Assembly: GCF_016464625.1 (NCBI RefSeq)
Contig: NZ_JAEAGO010000001.1
Location: forward strand, 124,001 to 188,000
Reading direction: 5' to 3'
Origin: Penaeicola halotolerans
Lineage (GTDB): Bacteria; Bacteroidota; Bacteroidia; Cytophagales; Cyclobacteriaceae
Length of the DNA stretch: 64,000 nt
Made by a program: the position numbers and the translations under genes. The notes below the pieces were generated by a model. It saw only the letters and a program-made list of their open reading frames with translations, was not told the origin of the DNA and did no database searches. Positions 56,255-64,000 of this stretch are shown in pieces (within the stretch, counting starts at the first letter, position 1; the number at the start of each line of letters is the position of its first letter).

Positions 56255-57133
56255 TTAAGGTAGCTTAGGGGCTGTTTTAGCGATAGCATCCTGTAGTTCA
56301 GCGGAGGCTGGAAGTAGCGGAAGTCTAACGAAATTTTCCATAATACCCATTTGCTGTAGTAGCGCTTTGACACCTACTGGATTACTCTCTGCGTACATGA
56401 GTGGATTGATATCCAAGAGCTGGAAGGTGGCTTCACTACTTGTTTTAAAGTCTCCTTTTAGTGCACTGTGTATGATCAAATGGAATGTCTTAGGATAAGC
56501 ATTAGCCAATACCGAGATCACCCCTGTGGCACCTATCGCAGCCATGCTGGTAGTTAGCATATCATCTCCTGAGATCAAAAGGAAATCTGATGGCTTTTGT
56601 CTCGCTATAGCCATGCACTGTTCCAGATTACCCGAAGCTTCTTTCATACCTATGATGTTAGGGTGTTTGGCCAAGGCTAGCGTTGTACCAGCAGTCATAT
56701 TAGAGGAAGTACGTCCTGGCACATTGTAGAGGATGACAGGCACTGGACACTGATCGGCTATGAGCTGATAGTGGTTGATGATAGCAGCTTGAGAGGGTTT
56801 ATTATAGTATGGGCTGACTGAAAGTATTGCTGTGACACCTTTGAAGTCCGTCTCAGCGATTTCCGCCAGCACTGCTTTAGTATTGTTACCGCCTAATCCA
56901 TACACGATTGGTAGTTTTCCTTTATTTTCAGAAAGTACAAAACTCAAAACCTCTCTCTTTTCAACCTTAGTCAAAGTAGCAGACTCACCCGTGGTGCCTT
57001 GTACGACAAGGTAGTCTACGCCTCCAGTATCACTGACGTGATGGATTAACTTTCTTAATGCATCAAAATCAATGCTTTCATCTGATTTGAAAGGAGTGAC
57101 TAAAGCTACTCCTGTACCATGTAATGTTTTCAT
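56255..57133 (-). CDS. dapA: 4-hydroxy-tetrahydrodipicolinate synthase
   Basis: Condenses pyruvate with aspartate semialdehyde in lysine and peptidoglycan precursor synthesis. The 292-residue TIM-barrel protein shows GTTGESATLT (about 46-55), Y136 in VILYNVPGRTS and the Schiff-base lysine K164 in IIGMKEASG. Length equals that of the E. coli enzyme. It is the third gene of the ligA-DUF6913-dapA run on the minus strand, 32 bp after the DUF6913 gene. Firm assignment. Confidence 0.96.
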   Translation of the reverse strand: MKTLHGTGVALVTPFKSDESIDFDALRKLIHHVSDTGGVDYLVVQGTTGESATLTKVEKREVLSFVLSENKGKLPIVYGLGGNNTKAVLAEIAETDFKGVTAILSVSPYYNKPSQAAIINHYQLIADQCPVPVILYNVPGRTSSNMTAGTTLALAKHPNIIGMKEASGNLEQCMAIARQKPSDFLLISGDDMLTTSMAAIGATGVISVLANAYPKTFHLIIHSALKGDFKTSSEATFQLLDINPLMYAESNPVGVKALLQQMGIMENFVRLPLLPASAELQDAIAKTAPKLP

Positions 57134-57165
57134 ATTGATAAGGTGTCGAGTTCCAAAAGGTAAAC

Positions 57166-59743
<2,578 letters not shown>

Positions 59744-59836
59744 TTATTCCAAATCTAAACTTATTAATCAAAATCTAATAATCGATGTGAAGTTTAAATC
59801 AAGGTTGACTAGATTTGAAATACTAATCAAAATCAC

Positions 59837-60475
59837 ATGGAAGAGCAGGAAAATAATCTAATGAGATCGAAAATATTGGAGGCTGCTTTGGGTCTATTCG
59901 TAGTCAATGGCTATAAGGAGACGACCATGGATGATATAGCCAAGCATCTAAAGATTAGTAAGAAAACACTGTATAAATACTATCAAGGGAAATATGAACT
60001 ACTCTCATTAGGGGTGGCGCAGATCAAGTCAAACTTGACCAAAAGTGTGGAACAGATCCTAAGTGCAGAAGATGAATTTCCGATCAAACTTAGAAACATG
60101 CTTTCGGTGGTTGGTTTTGGCTTGGCTAATATCAAACAGCGAGTGATCCAAGATCTCAAAGAGCTTGCTCCTAATTTATGGGAAGATCTCAATGCATATA
60201 AGCGAGAAGCAGCTTTTGTCCGATTTCAGAGATTGATCGATGAGGGAGTTAGAAGTGGTTATATTTCTCCTAAAGTCAATAAAGAAATGGCTGTATTGCT
60301 TTATGCCAGCATCATTCAGAATCTCCTCGATCCTGACTTTTTAGATCAGTTTCCTTCAGATTTCAAAGACAAGATTCCAGACTCGCAAGCTGGGATTTTT
60401 GAGCAATCCGTGATGGTACTGTTAGAGGGGATCTTGACTCCTGAGGCACGCAAGGTTTTTGAATCTGAAGGTTAA
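59837..60475 (+). CDS. TetR-family transcriptional regulator
   Basis: A 212-residue repressor: N-terminal TetR helix-turn-helix (about 10-58: ILEAALGLFVVNGYKETTMD, then KHLKISKKTLYKYYQGK) and an all-helical ligand domain. Its target is unknown; it is divergent from ligA and convergent with xseB, and no efflux gene is adjacent. The stop overlaps that of xseB by the 4 bases TTAA (60472-60475). Confidence 0.9.
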   Translation: MEEQENNLMRSKILEAALGLFVVNGYKETTMDDIAKHLKISKKTLYKYYQGKYELLSLGVAQIKSNLTKSVEQILSAEDEFPIKLRNMLSVVGFGLANIKQRVIQDLKELAPNLWEDLNAYKREAAFVRFQRLIDEGVRSGYISPKVNKEMAVLLYASIIQNLLDPDFLDQFPSDFKDKIPDSQAGIFEQSVMVLLEGILTPEARKVFESEG

Positions 60476-60669
60476 TCCTCAGATAAGGCCTGAGCAATTT
60501 TATCCTCTGTTTGCTTCAACTTGCTCTTACAATTTTTGATCAATGCGACTGCTTCTGATACCATATCGCCCAGCTGATCTATATCAGGCTGCTCCTCTTC
60601 GATGATACGGATGATATCTGTTACTTTATCCAATGACTCTTGATAGCTTAGCTCTTTCTTTTTGCTCAT
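60472..60669 (-). CDS. xseB: Exodeoxyribonuclease VII small subunit
   Basis: A 65-residue helical protein with the XseB signature SYQESLDKVTDIIRIIEEE and LKQTEDKIAQAL. It supports the large subunit in degrading single-stranded DNA. Its start overlaps the xseA stop by 4 bp (60666-60669, ATGA), so both are translated from one message. Length is typical (60-80 residues). Confidence 0.92.
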   Translation of the reverse strand: MSKKKELSYQESLDKVTDIIRIIEEEQPDIDQLGDMVSEAVALIKNCKSKLKQTEDKIAQALSED

Positions 60670-61961
60670 GGTTTCTCTACTTTACTTTCGATTGTTTTTT
60701 GATAGATGATGGTAGTGAGTTGATCACCTATTTTTAGTTTGCTGTCTTTTTTGATGACTTTTCCCTCGTGACGGGTGATACTATAGCCTCTTTTAAGAAC
60801 GTTTTCAGGATTGATTAGCTCGATTTGTCGCTCGAGCTGTACACATTGTTCAGATGCAGTTTTAAGAGCTCTTTGGCTCACTTTTTTAAGCTGTTCCAGC
60901 TGTCTGTCGACTAGTGTGTTTTCATTTGAGATTCGCTTATCCTGAATTTTCTCCAAGTTGACTTGTACTCTCGAGATTAGTTCTTTCTGCTGATAAATGA
61001 CCTCTTTCGTGTGTGTTTGAAGCTGATAGCGGAGCTCTCTTAAATCCTGAGTGGCCGTTTGGATCAGTTGCCCAGCCCATCGCTCAAGCATTTCAGCAGC
61101 ATCATCTAGTTGCTCTTCGAAGCGTCTCATTCCTTCGAGTATGAATTCTGCTACTGCTGTAGGAGTTTTCATTTTGGTATGAGCGACTAGATCTACGATG
61201 GTTTCATCTCTTTCATGTCCGATTCCCGTGATGACAGGTAGGGGAGTTTGCGCTACCTTACTAGCAAGCTCAAAGTGATCAAAACAGTCTAAATCAACCT
61301 GTGCACCTCCTCCTCTGATGATCACTACTAGGTCAAATTGATCTGCTCTTTGTTTGATCTTTTCTAAAGCATTCATGATGCTTTGAGGGGCTTCATCTCC
61401 CTGCATTGCTGCTTGATAGAGAGTCGTTTGAAAGAAGTAGTGATTTCTATTGTTAGTCAGTTGATCTAAAAAGTCTCCAAATCCTGCGGCAGTAGCGGAA
61501 CTGATAATAGCAATTCTTTGTGGTACCAAAGGCAACGGTAATTGCTTGTTAAGGTCTATAAGATTTGCCTGAGTGAGTTGTTCTAAGATGGCTTGCTTGC
61601 GCATAGCACGCTCTCCCAAAGTGAAATTGGGATCTATATCCTTGATGTGCAAGCTCATGCCATACAACTCATGATATTGTACGCTCACTTGACACAATAC
61701 CTTCAGTCCTGCACGTAAAGATGTGCCTGTGACCTGCTCAAATTTCTGTCGGATGACACCATAGCTGTATGACCATATATTGCCTCTAATCTTAGCATGG
61801 ATCACATCTCCTTCTTTTTCGATGAGCTCTGTATAGCAATGTCCCTTGGGATTTACCCTAAGTTCACCGATCTCGGCTATCACCCAGTAGCTTGGTTCTA
61901 AAAAAGTATCAAGTGTAGCTTTAATCAGGTTGTTAAGCTCAAATAGACTGATAGGATTCAT
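60666..61961 (-). CDS. xseA: Exodeoxyribonuclease VII large subunit
   Basis: Catalytic subunit of exonuclease VII. The 431-residue protein has an N-terminal OB fold (about 1-110, NLIKATLDTFLEPSYWVIAE, with YGMSLHIKDIDP), the central domain with IISSATAAGFGDFLDQL, VVIIRGGGAQVDLDCFD and ITGIGHERDETIVDLVAH, and a C-terminal coiled coil. All conserved blocks are present. xseB follows immediately. Firm assignment. Confidence 0.96.
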   Translation of the reverse strand: MNPISLFELNNLIKATLDTFLEPSYWVIAEIGELRVNPKGHCYTELIEKEGDVIHAKIRGNIWSYSYGVIRQKFEQVTGTSLRAGLKVLCQVSVQYHELYGMSLHIKDIDPNFTLGERAMRKQAILEQLTQANLIDLNKQLPLPLVPQRIAIISSATAAGFGDFLDQLTNNRNHYFFQTTLYQAAMQGDEAPQSIMNALEKIKQRADQFDLVVIIRGGGAQVDLDCFDHFELASKVAQTPLPVITGIGHERDETIVDLVAHTKMKTPTAVAEFILEGMRRFEEQLDDAAEMLERWAGQLIQTATQDLRELRYQLQTHTKEVIYQQKELISRVQVNLEKIQDKRISNENTLVDRQLEQLKKVSQRALKTASEQCVQLERQIELINPENVLKRGYSITRHEGKVIKKDSKLKIGDQLTTIIYQKTIESKVEKP

Positions 61962-62038
61962 ACAGCTAAGTTAAGCATTAATGAATTCAAGCGGTGTTTT
62001 CTAGGGCTGTTTCCGACAGTTTTTGTCAGATATAAAAA

Positions 62039-62065
62039 AAGCACGCCAGGTTTTCTAGCGTGCTT
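62039..62065. terminator. Terminator of the ECF sigma operon
   Basis: AAGCACGC (62039-62046) pairs with GCGTGCTT (62058-62065), preceded by an A run that is a U run on the minus strand. Confidence 0.75.
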
Positions 62066-62085
62066 GATCATAAACCAAATACATT

Positions 62086-62553
62086 TTATTTTTTATCCTC
62101 ATCTCTGTTCATCCCTCTCCTCATGACAGTGCCGGTAAAGTCTCTACTTGCAGTCATCAGTCGATAGGTTTGTTTCGCAGAGAGCACAGTTTGAAATTTA
62201 GTCATGTAGCTTTTTTCCAAATCTAAAAGTTGCTGCTGTACATCTAGTCTAAGCTTGACTCGCTGAGCAGCTTCTGCATCTGTCATATCATCTAATCTCT
62301 TTCTATTACCATCATACATGGTCTTGATGATACGATACTTTTCTTCATTGTACTTGTTATACATCGGCCAAAACTTCTCTGCTTGAGAGACAGACAGACT
62401 CAATCTATTGGTGAGGTAAGCTACTCGAGCAGCTTCCATCTTTTGATGTGCTTCTTTGACTTCCTCTGGAGTCATGCGTTTTCTCTGGTCTTGAGCATAT
62501 GCTGAGGAGAACATCAGCATGAGCAAACTCAAAGCGACTATTATATTTTTCAT
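62086..62553 (-). CDS. Secreted helical protein of unknown function
   Basis: A 155-residue protein with a signal peptide ending SSAYAQDQ and a mature, highly charged helical chain (MTPEEVKEAHQKMEAARVAY, LSLSVSQAEKFWPMYNKYNEE). The segment pattern resembles the periplasmic Spy/CpxP-like proteins that follow ECF sigma operons in Bacteroidetes. It is third in the operon with a sigma factor and a single-TM protein, 18 bp after the latter. Role in envelope stress is an inference. Confidence 0.65.
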   Translation of the reverse strand: MKNIIVALSLLMLMFSSAYAQDQRKRMTPEEVKEAHQKMEAARVAYLTNRLSLSVSQAEKFWPMYNKYNEEKYRIIKTMYDGNRKRLDDMTDAEAAQRVKLRLDVQQQLLDLEKSYMTKFQTVLSAKQTYRLMTASRDFTGTVMRRGMNRDEDKK

Positions 62554-62571
62554 TTTGATTGATTAGCTATT

Positions 62572-62958
62572 TTAATAGATGTTTTCATTGTCATCCTCAT
62601 CAGTCCACAGCCAGTCTGCCTGCTCTTCTGCTAGGATACTGTTAAATATATCTGTCGATCCGTCTAGTTGATAGATAAGCTCCTCTTCGGAAAGCAGACC
62701 AGCTTCAACTAGCATGATGAGTTCTTCTTCTGTATAGGCAACTTGAGGTTTCACGGTTTCTACAGGACCTTTTAAGAAAAAGATCTGAACGGCCACAGCT
62801 ATCAGCAGTATCGCAGCAGCATACTTGATCATATCAGGCCATAGTATTCTCTGCTTAGCTTGTACAGGCTGAGTTTTAGCCATGATTTTGTCTTCAAGCT
62901 GCTCAAAGTATCCCTCTGGTACTTTGAATATATTTTTGTTTCCGATCTGATCTAGCAT
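62572..62958 (-). CDS. Single-TM protein, possible anti-sigma factor
   Basis: A 128-residue protein with a cytosolic N-terminal region of about 40 residues (FKVPEGYFEQLEDKIMAK), one TM (about 48-66, IKYAAAILLIAVAVQIFFL) and an acidic periplasmic part ending DEDDNENIY. Position directly after an ECF sigma gene and the topology suggest a membrane anti-sigma factor, but there is no clear zinc-binding ASD motif. The start GYFEQLE motif is common in such Bacteroidetes proteins. Confidence 0.6.
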   Translation of the reverse strand: MLDQIGNKNIFKVPEGYFEQLEDKIMAKTQPVQAKQRILWPDMIKYAAAILLIAVAVQIFFLKGPVETVKPQVAYTEEELIMLVEAGLLSEEELIYQLDGSTDIFNSILAEEQADWLWTDEDDNENIY

Positions 62959-62997
62959 AGTATATTTTGTTCTTAGATGTAAGTATGGATCAAAGGT

Positions 62998-63534
62998 TTA
63001 GTCTTGTGTTAATATATCTTCAATTTTTTTTACGGCTAGGTGATAGCTTGTCTTCAATGCTCCCACAGAAGTGCCTGTGATCTCTGATATCTCTTCATAT
63101 TTTAAGTTGTCAAAATACTTCATATTAAAGACAAGTCTCTGTTTTTCTGGAAGTTTTAAGAGTGCATGCTGAAGTTTGATGGACACCTCGTCTCCATCTA
63201 GATCTTGTTGATTGAGACTGTGTGATAGTTCGTGATGGGTATCTTCTAGTGGCTCAAGGTACATGCGCTTAGCCTTGTTGAGGTGGTGGAGGGTCTCGTT
63301 GGTAGCGATTCGGTAAATCCACGTATAGAGACTCGCATCTTGCTGAAACTTGTCCAGATTTTTGTAGACCTTCACAAAAGTGTCTTGGGTTAGATCATCA
63401 GCATCCTCATGGTTGATCACCATTTTTCGGATCATCCAGTAGACTTTTTGGCTATACTTCTTTACCAGCTCCCTAAAGGCTTTGTCTCTAGTAGCAGGCA
63501 CTAAGAAATCACGTATCAGATCTTTATCTTCCAA
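62998..63534 (-). CDS. ECF-type RNA polymerase sigma factor
   Basis: A 178-residue sigma-70 family factor of the extracytoplasmic-function group. Region 2 contains DADDLTQDTFVKVYKNLDKF (about 41-60) and YTWIYRIATNETLHHLNK; region 4 contains LPEKQRLVFNMKYFDNLKYEEIS and GTSVGALKTSYHLAVKKI, the DNA-binding helix-turn-helix. It heads an operon with a single-TM protein and a secreted protein. The target promoters are not visible in this window. Confidence 0.93.
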   Translation of the reverse strand: MEDKDLIRDFLVPATRDKAFRELVKKYSQKVYWMIRKMVINHEDADDLTQDTFVKVYKNLDKFQQDASLYTWIYRIATNETLHHLNKAKRMYLEPLEDTHHELSHSLNQQDLDGDEVSIKLQHALLKLPEKQRLVFNMKYFDNLKYEEISEITGTSVGALKTSYHLAVKKIEDILTQD

Positions 63535-63582
63535 TATTCTTTTTCTCTTTGATCAAGATTCGCCAATAAAGTTTAAAAAAGA

Positions 63583-63609
63583 AAGGCTACAATTTGAATT
63601 TGTAGCCTT
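63583..63609 (-). terminator. Terminator of the universal stress protein gene
   Basis: AAGGCTACAA (63583-63592) pairs with TTGTAGCCTT (63600-63609). On the minus strand a U-rich stretch (TTTCTTTTTT) follows. Confidence 0.8.
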
Positions 63610-63617
63610 AAGTGTGA

Positions 63618-64000
63618 TTAAATCTCTAGAATATACTCTAGTATGCCAGCATTTTTGCCTTTAGGCCTGACTACGAGTAGCGGGATAGTATTATTGACCT
63701 GAATGAGTCTTTCTGCCATACTGCCGATAAAGAGTGCTGTAGCAGCCGTCCTGCCTTTGGCTCCTATGATAATACCGTCTACTTCCAGTTCTTTCGCTTT
63801 TTGGTAAATATCTTCTACGGGATCGTCATCATCGTCTCTAGAGTAGATGGGTTTGATCTCTACTTGCTTAAGATCTATTTTTTTGATAAACTTCTTATAA
63901 TTGATCTCAGCATGGGTCTGCATGATGCTAGCAAATTCCTCAAAACTCTTCCCAGTAAAGTGATAGCCTGATGGCACGCTATAGACGTTTTGGCAGATGA
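63618..64000 (-). CDS. Universal stress protein (C-terminal part; start outside window)
   Basis: The C-terminal 127 residues of a UspA-family protein. The frame is open to the window edge, so the GTG at 63977 is not the start. Visible are EVDGIIIGAKGRTAATALFIGSMAE-type sequence matching the family ATP motif G-x2-G-x9-G-S/T and VNNTIPLLVVRPKG. A DDDD-rich loop (YSRDDDDDPVEDIYQ) precedes it. Probably a two-domain or single-domain UspA with about 150 more residues outside. Function is stress resistance in general terms; the ligand is unknown. Confidence 0.85.
   Translation of the reverse strand, partial: ICQNVYSVPSGYHFTGKSFEEFASIMQTHAEINYKKFIKKIDLKQVEIKPIYSRDDDDDPVEDIYQKAKELEVDGIIIGAKGRTAATALFIGSMAERLIQVNNTIPLLVVRPKGKNAGILEYILEI

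Overview
The window is a stretch of Bacteroidetes chromosome, most likely from a marine member of the order Cytophagales. The reasons are TonB-dependent receptors with an N-terminal carboxypeptidase-regulatory-like domain, a BNR/sortilin-type propeller protein, a histone H1-like small protein, a one-chain E1 alpha/beta 2-oxoacid dehydrogenase, a Bacteroidetes-type serine palmitoyltransferase homologue, almost no Shine-Dalgarno sequences, and several promoters of the phylum form (TTTG, 19-21 nt, TAnnTTTG). The genus cannot be fixed from the sequence alone. Most genes are housekeeping genes in short transcription units separated by strong hairpin terminators.

Layout. 1-9 kb: sppA (partial), folK, fabD, a TonB receptor, a WG-repeat protein and hemA. 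9-16 kb: an NSS-family transporter with a 39-residue MetS-like small subunit, a helix-hairpin-helix protein, a YtcJ-like amidohydrolase, an orphan HSDR_N nuclease-fold protein and alanine dehydrogenase. 16-22 kb: fused E1 dehydrogenase, two lipoproteins, a LuxE-like enzyme, a sigma-54 type response regulator with an altered GAFTGA loop, and the RNase P RNA gene. 22-36.5 kb: a FecA-like receptor, BNR and beta-propeller proteins, an EEP-family hydrolase, a GreA-like protein, thyA, an MMPL/RND exporter, a second amidohydrolase and a DUF2911 lipoprotein.

36.6-45.8 kb is a complete type II-C CRISPR-Cas system: a tracrRNA on the minus strand, cas9 (1362 aa, all catalytic motifs intact), a nucleotidyltransferase-fold gene locked by 4-bp overlaps between cas9 and cas1, cas1, cas2, and an array of 41 complete 46-bp repeats, 41 spacers of 29-30 bp and a truncated final repeat. 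The nucleotidyltransferase is the most unusual element. The tracrRNA promoter ends on the A of the cas9 start codon and encloses an inverted repeat, suggesting coupled control. The body of cas9 is about 24 percent G+C in a counted sample, while its C-terminal tail and cas1 are about 44-47 percent, suggesting a mosaic origin. A short palindrome sits inside the terminal repeat and recurs about 200 bp further on.

46.4-64 kb returns to core genes: a class IV aminotransferase, serine dehydratase beta chain, TolC and membrane-fusion proteins without a visible pump, a Maf protein, DUF1015, accC, a serine palmitoyltransferase-like enzyme, a histone H1-like protein, dapA, ligA, a TetR regulator, xseB-xseA, an ECF sigma factor operon and a partial universal stress protein.
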